A model generated the notes under the pieces. The model did not search any database. It saw only the letters and a program-made list of their open reading frames with translations, and was not told the origin of the DNA. A stretch of DNA of 64,000 bases from Diospyros lotus. Its lineage: Eukaryota; Streptophyta; Magnoliopsida; Ericales; Ebenaceae. Shown here piece by piece: positions 10,453 to 25,400 of the stretch. The DNA is taken from assembly GCF_014633365.1 (NCBI RefSeq), contig NC_068352.1:31033310-31097309 (forward strand), given 5' to 3'. Both the position numbers and the translations under genes were made by a program. The stretch's first letter is position 1; every line of letters starts with the position of its first letter.

Positions 10453-13400
10453 GTTCGTCATCTTCCCACTTCGATCCTTTTCGGTTCTTCACGAAGTTGC
10501 AAATTTACTCTATTTATGATGATTACTATTCGTGTTTCATCATTTGCTAAGGTTTACAGTTAAGAATTTTGTTCTTCCTTCTTTTCTTGTTTAGATGCCC
10601 TCAGTCCATTATCGTGGTGTTGATGTGCTTCTTCCTCGGTGTTTATCCACATAAATTTTGTGTGAGATTTTCTGTTTGTTACGCGTGTGGTTATAATCTC
10701 ATATGGATATCTCTATTTAGGCTTTGAAGTGATTGGATATGGCTCCTCCTTTAGCTAATGCCTAGTCCAATTAGAAGTCAGAAGAGGGGCATTTTGCGTG
10801 TTCTAACCATCCCTCCCTGTTCAGACTTTGTTAAATCAAATAAGTTATTTATCCTTTCCATCTGATATTCGCACCCAGCATACTGGAGATTGGAGAGGGG
10901 GTTGTAAACGTATGACCTGTCCCATACTCCACATTGGTGGGATTCTCTTACACTGAGTTTCCCTTTATTTGTCCATTCATCCTAGTGTGTTTCTTCTGAT
11001 ACCTGCTTTCGGTGCCTGTTTTCAATGTTAGACGTAGTTAATTACATTTGCATTTATTGCTTCGGACTGGTATGTTTTGTAGTCTGGCAGAGGAGGAAGG
11101 GAGTCAAGGGAGTCAAGGGATTCAAGGGACAGATATCGCCGAGATTACCCTTCAAGATCTGAAGAGAAGAGCCGCCATGGGCGAAACAATGCTCCCCCTT
11201 CAAGGCATATTTGGGTTGGAAATCTGCCTCACAGTATATCTGAGAGCACATTAGAAGATCACTTCTCACAATTTGGGGAGCTTGAGAGCCTTGCTTGTCA
11301 ACCAGGCCGCAGCTATGCCTTCATTAATTTTAAAAATGAGGAAGGGGCTTTTGCAGCAATGAGAGAACTTCAAGGTTTTGCCATCTCTGGGAATCCACTT
11401 AGAATTGAGTTTGCAAAGGCGGTTAGTTTTGTCCACCTTTGTCTGTTTTTAATATGTAGCAGTCTTGCATTTGTTTATTCTGTTTGTATATTGCCCATTA
11501 ATTATGAGGTTTCTTATTTGAATGCAATACCAGCTATAAAGCACTTTAAAGCAGCAAAAAAGAAGAAACATTTAGTCTGAATAACTATCATGGGAGAAAG
11601 TTCTTAGCCCTTACAAGTGTAACTATCATTCACGGGGAACTTAACTTCTGATGCAAAGAACAGTTATTCAGGTCTTTTCCATTTTCCATTTGCAAGCTTT
11701 AGTATGTGTTCTACCTAGCAGGTGAGTTGACAACCAAGTTTGGCAGAATTTCTGCAACCCAAATAAATTTGTAACTATATACTCAAATAAGTCCCTCATT
11801 GCCCATAAGAACTTAATCTATAGACCCTTTGGTACAAGAACTACACAGGATCAGGAAAGCTCATTCTGGAGGTTGAGCTCACCTAAATCTGCAACGATAA
11901 AGCATTTTTTCACATGATTTTTCTTCATAGAAAATGGAAGCTGTAAATAAGCAAATCTTCTACTTTTGCACCACTGGCAATCTTCAAATTTGCACCAATT
12001 CTTCTCCTTCCAGAAGCATCAGATGAAATATAAGGGCGTAAGCATAACATCCAACTTCATTCTCCCCATTCTGCTGGCCTGCTGCTTAGCACTCCAACAA
12101 CTGGAGGATACAGGCTGGCATTACCAATTGAATGCGACAAATAATTAGAAACAAGGTCCATAAACAAGGTAGTGGGCTGTCCTATTTGCAACTCTCTTAA
12201 GTTGCTTATCTGTTCTGCTTAACAAGACAATCAAGGAATGAAGAACATACGGTGTGATTGGAGGATAGCTCTTTTCTTCCAATTTCCATGGAATGCATCC
12301 AACTTTTTCTTAGCTAGTGAAACTGATGACTTTCAATTTAGACCAATGCTTACAGCGCAAGAAGTTGATTATCCTACAGTTAAAAGAGTACTTTGTACTC
12401 TGTTCTTCTCTTGAATATTGTGCTTACCATCACCATCAATAGAAGGGAAATTGTCAATAATCTGATATTTGAAGTGTAGACATTCATATTTCATGTTCAC
12501 TCAGCAGGCCCTCTCATTTGCCCAAATACTTACAGGATCTAGATCTTGGTTGTCTTGGAAACTTTCTTCGGACTTAATGGCACTAAGAATTTTACATATA
12601 AAAGCACATGTAAATTAGAATTCTAGATGGCCTCTCTGTTATGTTGTTTGCTAGTATTAAACTAGAATTTATATATGGTCTCTGTTATGTTGTTTGTTAG
12701 TATCAGAAAAGGGGATGATATGCACAACAATGGCTTTTAAACAGTGTAATTTATGTGTTCTAAAAAAAAAAAAAGAAGTGTAATTTATGGAATAGACATC
12801 TCTTTCCTTTTTTAGATGCCTTTGTTCTATTTACTCAACTCTAAGTATGTTCTCTCATCTTGGATAGAAGCTTGGATTCTTTTTATACAAATGCGTAAAT
12901 ACAAACCCTATGTAGCTCAATTCAGAAATTGAGTTCTTCAACAGAATAAACAAATCAAGTAGAGACCAAATAGAAAATCAGCTAGAGATCAAATCAACAA
13001 GACAGAATACTTATATGAAAATAAATAAATGCATAATAAACAAGAGACACTGAGTATTTGAATAAAAAAACCTTTAGGCAATAAATGAGAAATATGCACT
13101 CGACAACTCTATAATTTATGCAACTGCAGGTCATCATTTTCTAAGGCTGTCTATTATTTGTTTCCATAATTATTATTGGGGGGGCCACTCTCTAAGCTCT
13201 CTTCTTCTTCTTCTTCTTCTATGCAATGACTTGACAGTCATATATTGACTAGTCAATATACTTGCATCTCAGTGGCCGACTGCCTTTGTCATGAGAGAGA
13301 AGTATAAATCATCTTCTTGGTCCTAGAAATAAAGTTCACTCGTTTCATGCGGGAACAGTTTTAATGTATCTAAATGGAATGAAAAACGGGCATCACTTTT

Positions 13401-16400
13401 CAGCTTCAACCACTTCTATTCTCCGCAAAATTTTATTGAGTCAAGGAATTGTGGAGCAAGGTTTCATATTTCAAAGGATCTCTTTATCAGTAGGATGCCA
13501 ACTTTATTTTGTTGTTCTGGTATTAAATCATCCGTAATCAAAGCTCAAACCAAACCAAAACCTATAATATACTTGAATTTTTGTTTATTTTGAATCTTGT
13601 TATTGATAATTGTGGTTGCAACCTTATGTTGCCACCGGGGGAGGGAGGAGATCATTTTGCTATCATCAAATTTTGTTGGTGTCATTGTTGTCATTGTCAT
13701 TGTGGCCTTGTCACTTCTTATTTTCCTAGATCCTTGTCTTGTGTGACACATACTGGAAAGCTGTGGTATCAGGAGTTTTAAAGAGACTCTTCTTAGGATG
13801 TTTATTGGATATAAATTTCTTTAGGTCCTACAGACATTTTTCATATTGTTTGGTTTTTACTTATGAAAGATGTATTGTAATTAATATTTTTCTAGAACCA
13901 TGATTTACATGAGAGTTTAGTGGTCTTTGTTTCCAGAATGAAGAAAAGAAGCAAAACGTGGTCAGTTTATTGTTTCTATGGAGGAATATATTTCTATTTT
14001 TTATATTCTGAGTTGATACGAAATAAAGTTTCAGGTGGCTTATGTTAGCTAGATTTTTGGACAATTTGATGCATGGTCAGGACTTTTTTAGTCTTTTATC
14101 TTCCTATTTGTAGCTTGGCTTTTTAGCAAAATGTTTGATTGCTGCATAAAATGCAGGATAAGCATAAAGGCATAATATCTTTTCTTTTTTGGGCATTATA
14201 TGGCTTATTTGAAATTCTGAATTATACATTCTCTGTTGAACCAGTGATTCTGCATTTCCAGCAGCAAACAATTTGGAACATATAAAACTTGTCTAATGTG
14301 AGAACCGTCTCATGCCAAGCTCAGAAGCATAAAAAGTTACCATGGTCTCACTATGTCAACCATCCCATCCCACTTATGTAGGCAATGAGCTCTGGTTTTT
14401 AAAAGCAAACATATCCACTAGGTATTGGTTCAAAACTGACGGAGAATATTTTAGTGGTTAGTTTCTGGTGTTCATGTCTCCTGAGTGCTCAGCAATTCAA
14501 TCTTGGTGTTGATGCTTCATGAAAGTTTGTCTTGGCACTGAGCAAACCAAAGTCGGTGTGTTATGGAAAATATGCCTTGTGAAAAAGCAAAGAACTTATC
14601 AAAAAATTAAGTGATTTTTCCATATATCCACTTTCACAGATCTTTGAACTCAATTAACACCAGCTTGTCAAAGATAATTGCCAACTGATTCTGACAAGAA
14701 GTCTGGAAATTTTTAGCATGTGGTTTTTCATCTAAAGAAATATAATTTAAGCACTTTGAGTGCCATCAACTTGTGGAATTTGATTAATAACACCTACTTA
14801 GTTGTCTACAGATAAATCCATATTGATTGTGACTTGCGACAGTACATCATCGTATACATACATCGACTGCACCTTTTCTTAATCAAGTTAGGGACGGTGC
14901 ACGATATTTATTATGTCAATTGACTTCTAAAAGTCATAATTTTCCGAGTGATATATTATGTTCTATTGTTTTTCAGAGAGACCATTAGTGATTGATTAAT
15001 CTTGATTACATAGTTAATATGCCATAGAAAGAATTAATAGTTCTCCAAAGTAATAGGGAGATGGGAAAAATGTGAATTCCCAACCACAGCTAGAATGTAA
15101 TTACTCTCATTCAGAAAATGAAATTGTTTGATGTCTCTTGCTAGAGCTCTGAGCAATGAGTGAACTGTTATAAAATATCTGTGTGAAGCATGTAACCCAT
15201 TTTTAAATGGAGAATTTAGAGATTAGCTGTTCTCCCATCAATGTGTTCTTCCTTTTCTTCTTTCACATGAAACTAAGTTGACGAATTAACTAGCCCACTT
15301 TTATCTTTTCTGTTTATGTGCATAAAAGTCAAACAAATCCTTAAAGCTGCCTGTGGATTTCTATTTGCAGAGGACAGTTGCATTAGATAGCTGGCAATTA
15401 GCGTAAAACTTGTCAGATCAAACAACCTGAGACAACATATCAAGCTGACTCCACACAGTGGGATTAAGGCCCGATAAGTTCTAGAGTGAAGCAAATCCTT
15501 AGCACTGCTTGGTAGCTAAAATATGTCATGTTGATATAAGTATTAGAACTAGATCTCTTCATTATTTTTGGATAGCTAGAGCCCTAGTGTATGGTACTTG
15601 AGATACCATTGTCAATACTGTTACGAACTCCATACAGAAACAAGTCCTTAGCCTCACATGCGTGTGTATGAGCTGTAAGAGCAAGGTGGCTAATTTTGTG
15701 TCAGATGTTGGGTAGCTGGGAGGTTCTTCAATTAATGAATTGGATGGATCATCAAGTGAAACATGTATATGCTAGAACAGGATTAATATCAGGAAGATGA
15801 AATCAAAAATTATTTGGAACATTCTCTCTTCTGCAGATCATTTTGTCTTTAAACAACAACATATACAAAGCCTTTATCTCACTAAGAGGGCAACAAGCTG
15901 GGCAGTAATGATAGCAAAATTTCATGTTCTAGGTCTAGTGGTAACTGATCAAGTAAGCAGAACTTTGCTCTTTGAAAGGTTCAAATTCATTCAATTCCAG
16001 TTCCATTGTCCTCCACCTTCTCATAGGAATGACTAAGGCACTGATGCGGAACATCAGAAAGAAATTAAAGAGAAAAGAAGAGCAGAAGAAGCAAAGGCAG
16101 AGAGTGAGGGAGATATCTAGGCAAGGAAATCATCATATCAGTTCAATATCGATCAAAAGTGTAAACTTCTGAATAGATTTTAAGCCCATTTATAGGCTAA
16201 AATCCAATTTTAAATTAAACATAATTAACCTAACTATGATATCTCAAGAAAAGAAATAAAAGATAAAATCTAAATCTTAATCTAAGGCCAAAATTCAAAT
16301 CAAACCTAAATTCTGATATTGAACATTAAAATTTAATAGTCCTAATTCCTGATCAGGCGCTTTATGAAACATTTTATGGGACTAGCTGTCAGCTAGTTTG

Positions 16401-19400
16401 GAGTATGGCTCTTCGTGAAACATGACCATGGATTCACTTTTTCCATGTTTTCTCTCTCTTCCCCACACTATAATTTTCCCGCATGTGTTTCATTTTTGTT
16501 AGGGAAGTGTTCCACTGGAAAATATGTGTTTCTGTTTCTCATCAAGCAAAATCTATTAGGAAAGAATTCCATTAGTGAGAGCAAAATCTGGAGTACATGC
16601 AAATAAAGTAAATGGTGCATCACATGGAATTTTTGTGCGGGGGCTTGCCCAAAGAAGTTTGGTCCCTGCTAACAGAGGAGCTTGTTGTAACCTCATACCA
16701 TTAGGGCAATCATGAGGGCTGGGGCATCTCATATTTCCTGTATGCATCCTTAAAATCTTGAAGAGGGATATTCCAAAGATTTTGAGCCATTGCAGACAAC
16801 ATGGTGGAGGATACTTTTTGACTAAAAAAATTAACTAAAAAAACAATGGAGTAGAGGCGATTTGTCTGTTTCTTCTGCTCTCTTGCACATACAAACCTTG
16901 GAAGTAATTTTTAGGATGCTTGAGTTCTGCTGTAGTTGGCTTCAGCCAAGCTGTTGTCTGCACCAGAGAGAGGCCATGCTGGAAAACATTTTCAGGTCTC
17001 TACCAGTAGCCATCAAGATCTGAACTTTGAATTAGTGGAATGCAACTGCCTAGATAAGTCTTTCAAAAATGATGGTTGACTTCTTTGCAGTGGATTTCTC
17101 TGAACCGCCACTTAATTACAGCTACTGGGAAGATAACTGTTTCTTGAAGCAATCTCTACCCATACAATGTTATTCCTGAATTATACTCATTCCATTCCAT
17201 TCCCATCACAAAGCCAGGAAGTTTATGAATTTGTTAATGCTACCTAATTCTCTTTCAATCTAACTTGTGTGGTCCGCATGCTTCTGGAAATGTATGAACC
17301 ACCTCTCTCGAGCTTGCTTCTGAATATTGTTCCTATATCCTCTGTCAGTCTCTGTTTCCTTATCAGAACTTTGGCCAATAACCTATACTTTCTTGGTAAA
17401 CAAACTGTGAATTCAATTCTATTTGGAGCAGAGAAAGTTGCTTCATTTCAATCATCTCAATGGGATTCTTTTGACAAACAGAATGAATGAGTCATACACA
17501 AGTAGCATATGCCTGGGAAAATAAGAGCACAAGATGAAGGGGCAAATACAATAATTTCTCCTAAATCTGTTCCTATTGGGTTAAACAGAGGACCTTTGCA
17601 TGTTTTATTTTCTATGATGACACATTTTCCGTTTGCTATTATTAATTACTTAAACGGGTAATATCTTCTATGGTAAAGCATGATGTCTCCGCACAGTAAT
17701 ACGTTTTATCAAACTGCGATACAGAAATTGTTAAATCCATGCTGACATCCATGGGTAATAACTGGCAGAGTTTGATATCATAGTAAGAACATAGTGATTC
17801 CACCCATCACGGTGAAGTTTTCTTTTAGTTTGCCTCCGCTATCTTATTTAAATTTGCATTAATAATCATACCCATTCATTGTGCAACATTGTTGAACCTT
17901 AACACATATTTTTTTTTTAGAAGAGACCGTTGACTGTTAATTTTTTCTCCTATGCTTTAAGCTTATATCAGAGTGCAGCTAGTTCTCGGTGGAGTGATTG
18001 TTCATTCATTTTTCCTTACATATTCTTCTCTCTCTCTCTCTCATGTAAAGAGCATGATGTGGAGCTTGCTGATTTAGCTTGCCAATTGATGAGTTAAACA
18101 TATTAACTTAATAGTCTTCTTAAATTGTTTCTTAAGTCATCTTCTTCTGCCTGCCTCAATTTTCATACAATTTAAAATGCAGCCATCATGGTCTGTGGAG
18201 GATTTTTTCTGTTACCCAGTTACCTCTTTAGAATAGGACAATCTTGTAGATATAGAAAGATATACTATTATAGTACTTTTATGCATAAAATGTCAATGAA
18301 ATGATATGGTAGTAATGTTTTTGCAATAATGAGTTTATCTGATCAGATTTTTGCTTTTAATAAATGGATTATGAAAAAGATTTGGCTTGTGTTAGCATTA
18401 CTGTGTGGATAATCATGTTAATATCAGTGTGCTCATAGACATTGTTATAGAACCTAACAAGAGTCTTATTTACATATGTAAATTAAAATTTTCCATTGAT
18501 CAATGCTGCCTTGTGGTTGTATTTCTGTCTTAATTCAATTAAAGTTGCATTCTTTTACATTTTTGTGGAAGAGAGAACCTAATTCCACACACACAGGTAT
18601 GTGTGTATATATGGTGAGGGGGAGAGAAGGAGAAATGTTGAGAGATCACATTCTGCTGTGTGACTGAGGAATGGAGAGAATAGTAACAGGGACAAATCCA
18701 TCTAGCTTGGGACATTTTTCTAAAATTAAGTTATTTTGGTTAGAAACTCCTTTTGGGAACAAATTGTTATGTACAAAAAGGGGGAAGATAATAGACCAGG
18801 GTTTGGATTGGAAATCAGAAGAATCCAAGGGAATTAGGACCAAGAACAGAAAGATTGGAGGGAGAATTGGACAGAAAGGGGGAGATAATAGACAGAAATG
18901 AGGAAGAGTTGCAGACAGAACAGAGAAAAGGAGAGATGAGAGAGAAATCAGAGGGAAACGAGAGGGAATTTGAGAGACTTGATGAGAGGGAAAGTCTGAA
19001 ATTCAATTATCAATTCAAAAACATACATTCTCTAACTACCTTGCTGTTCCAACCTATCTAACTGAGAAGTACAATTATTCTCAGCAACTTAGAGTACAAT
19101 ATAGTAATGCATGTAAACTAACTACTATTATAATGACAATTATAGTCTCGGGGATCCATGGGGTCGTGAAACAAATATTTTGGCAAATATTACTCTAGGT
19201 GTTAAAATAGGAAGTAGCATTATATATTTTATTTCTTTTGTTGTGGATGAAGGTTGTGAATAGTTTTGAAGGATGATGGTGGTGACTTGTGCTAGTTGTT
19301 ACTGTGAAACTGATTAAAAAAATTGGCAGAATGTTGGTCAGGACTGACTAAGGCCGTGTATCATAAAGACCTTGATACCAATTCATGCAGATACCCAAAA

Positions 19401-22400
19401 GAAAACAAGAACAAACCAAAAACTCAATCAAAAGGTCAACTCAATATCTAAATTAATAGTCAGGGCTGCCTTCAATTTTATCGGAAACAGATATATATAG
19501 GCAACTAATCCCACTCTAACTAGTATTCTAGTGAAACCTAATAACTAAAGAATTAAGTTTAACTAATAGATAAACAAAATAAATAAGGAGAGAGATAAAA
19601 ACTAGGAAATAAATGATACTAATTCCTAATTTTATGCCTAGATTTATATTTGCCAAAATATTTATTTCCATATCCTCCATCACTAAGTGCAAAAACTCCT
19701 TGAAAAACCGTGTTGAGATCTATTTATATTCTCTGAAATCCAGATTGCAGAGCCTAATTATGTCTGTTTAAGTTTTTGGAACTTCATTCGGTTCTAACCT
19801 CTTATCATCTGCTCTTTTGAGCCTGAAGGACTAGTAACTGTTTCTTTTGTTGTTGCCCTTCCTGTGCTGCATCATTCAGAAACCATTGTTATGAATTTGG
19901 CAAAAGTTTTAGCAATCAAAAACCTACTGATGTTGGCTTTCTATATTCCCTTGCTAGAGGGTTGCACTAGGAAGGGCATCTGGCATAAGATTTTGCCACA
20001 ATGACTTTTGCATGGATTTGTATTATCAATGTGACTTTTATAAGTCAATTGACATTGAGAATGCCATGCCACCAAACCTAAATCGTTAGGAGAAGGTGCA
20101 ATTGATGATGATTTAGTTTTTATATGTTTATCATTTCCATATGCTCTTTGTAAGGAATAATTGGAGCATAACCCAGCTTCTATCTATTTTTGTTTCTTTG
20201 TCCCCTTTCTAAAAAGTATCCTGATGCTAGAAAGCATATTACCCTACTTTATTGAGTGTTAATCTTTCAAATGGCCTCAATGTGTCATCATGCAACTCTT
20301 TTTAACTGTCGAGCTAGATCATGCAACTTGGCTTTAGTGTTCAAAAATATCTGCTCTCACATCTCCTAACTTAAATGGATGCCAGCCACCTTAGTACTTT
20401 CTACAGGAAAGTACTTTTAGGCTGCAATGCTCCATTTGCAATGAATGAACTTGAAATTTAGTACATAGAATTTATATGTAAATGAATTCTTATGTTTAGA
20501 ATGACAAATTAAAATATTGAATTCAATTGAATTTCACAAATTTATGTTTGGAATGAATCTAGAATTGAATTCATTTGCTCTTACTTCCTGAGATACCCTT
20601 AATATAATGATATTGTTAAAGTAAAGAAAAAAAATAATTGTTATAAAAAAGGAAAAAAACATATATACATATTTTTATATTCTACAATGTACACATATAT
20701 ATTAAATTTCAAAATTAATTCTGTAATTAGGAATTAACTAAATATATTATATTCAATAATTTAAATAAAACTAAATAGAAATAAAATAAAGAGTTGAATA
20801 AAATTATACCCAAAAGGCTTTGGCTTGCAAGCCCCAGCAGTGATGCCGGAGTGGTGAGGGCCAATGACGGGGATGGCAATGAAGACGGAGATTGGTGGTT
20901 GCAGTTTGAAGTGGCAGAGGAAGGGGGGAGGGAGTGGCTTGCAATCTCTGGTGGTGACGTCCGAGTGCTGAGGGTCAGTTATGAAGAGGGAGATTGGTGG
21001 GAGGAGTTTGAAGTGGTAGAGGGAGGGAGGGAGTGGCTTGCAATCTTCGACAGTGATGTGGGAGTGGTGAGGACTGGCAACATTGTCGGAGATTGGCGGT
21101 GACAACTCAAAGTGGCAGAGAGAGGGAGGGTATTTTTGTCCACAAACAAATTTTATCCTCAAGTTGTGGAATTCGTTTCCAAATTCCACCTATTTTGGTG
21201 GAATATGGGTTGGTATGGTTGAATTCCATGGAATTGGTAATGAGTTCCACAAAAGTTTTGTGGAATCCATTTTTTCCAAACAGGGGTTTGTCATGTAGCT
21301 AGGGTTTAGCCTAGGGTACAATTGGCAATCAGAAAGATCCGATTGAATAGAATCAAGAACAGAAGGAATTAGGGGGAAATTGGACAAAAATGGGGGAGTA
21401 ATTTAGAGAGAAATGAGGGTGAGATGCAGAGAAGAAACGAGAGGGAGAATGGGGAGAATTGTAGAGAGAGAAATTGAAAATATCATTTCATTAATTCAAG
21501 TATGAAAATCCCATTTGTTTACATAGCCTTATATAGGCATATTTGCTCCTAACTAACTGCATAACAACACCTATATGCTTCTAACCAAATGCTAAAATAT
21601 TTTCTAACAACTATTATCAACCTATTACTATATTGCCCTTTTATGGATCCTTGGGTCATGACAGGGTTTCATTCCAAGCATAAAAAGTTGGAATTGGTAA
21701 TGAACTCTACAAAAATTTGTGGAATTCATTTTTTCCAAACAGGGGTTTCATTTTCGTGTTATCTCATTTAGCAATCTGGTTCTTAAATTCAATTAAAGTA
21801 AAGGCCTTAAGTGCAGAAATCAATCAATATAAAGTGCATAACTTTTGACACTCATGGAGAACAGAACAGGAAGTTTGTCTTATGTTCACTTCATTTCCTG
21901 ACTAAGTTGTGATTGGTTGAAACTAATTGGGGCATTCCCTGTCAATTCTCTTATTTTGACCTTCATCTTTTTGAAGATAATTGGAATTGTTTTATTGATT
22001 TCAGTGTATCTTTGTTATTTTTTTTCTTTTTTTGGGGTGGTGTGTTGTGGGGCTGGGGGAAAAAATGCAGGGATGTCCATGTTCATGTGCTACTGTTCTG
22101 TTGATGTTAGGGTGAGTTGAATACACTTGGTGAAGTGATAGTCTTCTAGGTCTCATGGACATCTTTTGGGTTTAGATGGAGTTATAGATGGCTGGAAGTG
22201 ACCTTTGAAATCAGATGTCTTTCTTCCACGTGATGTTTTTTGGCATCTTAATCCACTAACCATTAATCTAATTGCGGGCTGTTGATCTATTGGAATTGTA
22301 GGTAAGGCAAAAGCTAATATTGAATGTGAAACTTTCTATGGAAAGTTGACCAAACCAGTACAAATGAATGATGCCTCTTTGTTTTATTTTAAAGTAGTCC

Positions 22401-25400
22401 ATTAGTAATTGCTTGCTTTTTTGTATTGAAATCATGCACGTGATTTCCTTAGTAGAAGTGGGATCATCATGGGATGCTATACAATCCCCCTCCTTTCTAG
22501 TTTTTTATTTTGCATTAGTAAGTTGTTCTAATTTTTAATTTGAGATTTCTAAACACTGTTTATAGATAGCAGTATACCTGTTCAGGAATCTGCTTGCCTT
22601 TTTGTGTGTGTGTGTGTGTATAATATATATATTTCTTCCTTTAAATACACATTAATTTAGAAAGAGAGGATTGTTGGAAATATTGTAATATGTGATATCG
22701 CAAATCGCTTTCGTGCAGATAGAAAATGTATCCAACATATTCATGTAAAACTGATCATTGGAAGTATGAAGTTGTGTTCTATGTCAAACATCCAACTATT
22801 AGAGTTTTGATTTCATGAGTTCACTTAAGTTTTAGACAAGTTAAAAACAATAGTCTGCCCTGTTTGTGTTGAAGTTCACACATGTTTTTCTGCCAGATCT
22901 GTGTTGCTGGTGTTATTTGAGTTCTGTTGTGTCTGTCCAAAGCTGTTTATCTTGTTAAATCACAGAGACGGTGATCCCATTTCCTGAATCCACATGCTGT
23001 GAAATCTTTTTAATATCTGCATCGCATTGGAATTCTTTGAAAGTTCGGTGTTTTGACCATTAGATGCTTGTGCTTTCAGCTTCTTGGAATCATGAAGATA
23101 AATCTCCTATGGTGGCTGTGAGATCAGGCATTAGTTTCTTGAGAACTATTTTAACAAATCTCTTCATATTTGCAAGTACATCTAGTTTGTTGCGTTGATG
23201 TGGGTCAGGCTGATCAACAGAAGCATGTACAATCGACAAGGGAATTTGCTCAAGTGAACCTACATTCTGTTGATAATAGTATCTTTAGTGCTGTTGTTGT
23301 TTAGCCTGTGTCAGCAATGTTAGATCAGAAATTTTCTTTTGTAAAACACCTAGTTTGGGATATGGCAAAACGTTTAATCAGGAAACATACTAGTCCCTGT
23401 TGGATGGAAACACACTCTAATAGAGTAAATGTTCATGGGATTTGTTTAAACTGGTTAGTCTAATATCAATTTTACAAAATTTATTTTATACTCTCTATAC
23501 AATCTTTTGGCCTTACCTTATTACTACCATTACTTAAAAACCATATGATAGTGCATTGTTGTTTTGTGTGTGCATTGGTTCAAAGAGCTTTGCAAAGCAC
23601 AAAAAGTAAAATGCTTATCTGGGCTTATTTTCTTGTCCATGCCTATTCTATTTTACCATTTGTTGTTATGGTAAAAATAAGCATCATTGGAACCATAGTA
23701 TGTACTCTCTCTCTCTCTCTCGGCCCTCTTTCTTTTATTGGGTCTACCATGGAAGGGATCCTTAACCTGGAGGTTGTTGTCATGCTCTAAATACTTGGGG
23801 GGGGGGGGGGGTGGCCTACATGTGCAAGTGGTTATCCTACATGTGCAAGTAGTTATAGTCTTATAGAAGTGGTTAGTTGATTCTTAAAGGGGGCCATATG
23901 TAAATTGTGATCTCAATTTTAGTGGGATGAAGGTGTAGGATCCAATATATAAGGACCCAATCCCATCCGCTTGAGGCATCGAGAAATTGAATCCAAATTC
24001 AATATGAATTTCTCCCTCATTCTTTCTCTCTCAATTCTTTCATCTCTCTCTTTCTCTGTTCTCTCAATTCCCTTACTGAATTCTTTTTGATCATATTGAT
24101 CAAAGGGAAGTTTGGCGTCATATTAGTGATTTGACAATTTGGTATTGGAGTACGATTGGGTTGGTGATAATTTGGAGGAGTTTGGATGGCAGAGGGGACG
24201 CATATGAAGAATTTGGAGTCACAATTATAACAATTCAATTCGATTGTTTTTGATCTGCAAGCCTGGGTGGAATTGTTGGAGATTGGATCAACTAGGAACC
24301 ATGAAGCGATCATGGCAATGGATAGGAAGATGGATAATTCTATGGGAGGACTGGAGAGGTAGTTGGATGGAGCGATCTCACAGATTAGAGAGGAAGTGGG
24401 AACTCATATATGAGATCAGCTTCAAAGTTTCATGGTGATGTTTACCCGGTAGAATCAGGTAAGAATCTCCATCGATTTTCCTCCTAGAGAAAGGATGGAA
24501 CTGGTCCTAATCGATAGTAGGAAATATGAATGTAGGGCCCTAAGAAATTCAGGTGGCTCCAACAGAGGTAGAGGAGACTGTGATGGAGCGACGGTGAAAG
24601 GGATCGTTTGTTCTAAACTAGCTGGGGTTCCCGATGCTTAAATTGGAGATACCTCTGTTTGATGGGGTTAACCCACGTTGGTGGATGAGGAGATGTGAAC
24701 GGATGTTCAACTGGTATAATGTATCGGAGGGGCACAAGGTGGCTTTGGTAGTTGCCTATCTCAATGATGTTGGGGATGCTTGGTATCAAGGGTGGTCGAA
24801 GGTAAGTGGGAAGTGTCCATGGAAGAATTTGCGGACAAGTTATGTGAGAGGTTCGGTGATAGAATTAGAATGGATGTGGTAGAAGAGTTCAACAAACTTA
24901 AGCAAGAAGGAGGAGTGCAGTCATACCAGGCTCAGTTTGAAGAATTGAAGTCCCTCATGCTCAATCTCAACCCACACCTCTCTGAAGCATACTTTGTTTC
25001 AAGCTTCATGAGTGGGTTGAGTGAGGAGCTTAGACCTATGGTGAAGATGTTACACCCGGGAATGGTGGAACAAGCAGTTGAGAGTGCTAGGCTATAGGAG
25101 ATAATGGTGGAAGCCATAATGAAGAAATAAACGTAGCAATCGAGGGGAATTGTCACTGGAACTATGTCACAAGCGAGTAAGGGGTATGGCAAGGAATTGG
25201 TTAGGGTGAACCAAGGACCAAAAGGGGTGATGATTCCTGCCTCTGCTAACTCTACAACAGTATAGGGTGGGAGAATGATTGAGCAAAGGAGGAGGGTAGG
25301 ATTGTGCTTCAAATGTGGTGGCTAGTATTTTCCGGGACACCAATGCTAGAGGCAACTGCTCTTGCTCGAAAGGGAGGATGGAATTATGGTAGAAGAGGAG

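Noticed and set aside
17269..17490. 73-codon frame in the giant intron
   Set aside because: No in-frame link to exons, no family resemblance and no ATG start; chance frame.
20761..21189. 142-codon minus-strand frame
   Set aside because: The peptide repeats mirror the DNA tandem repeat, and the plus strand is equally open, so it looks like a by-product of composition.
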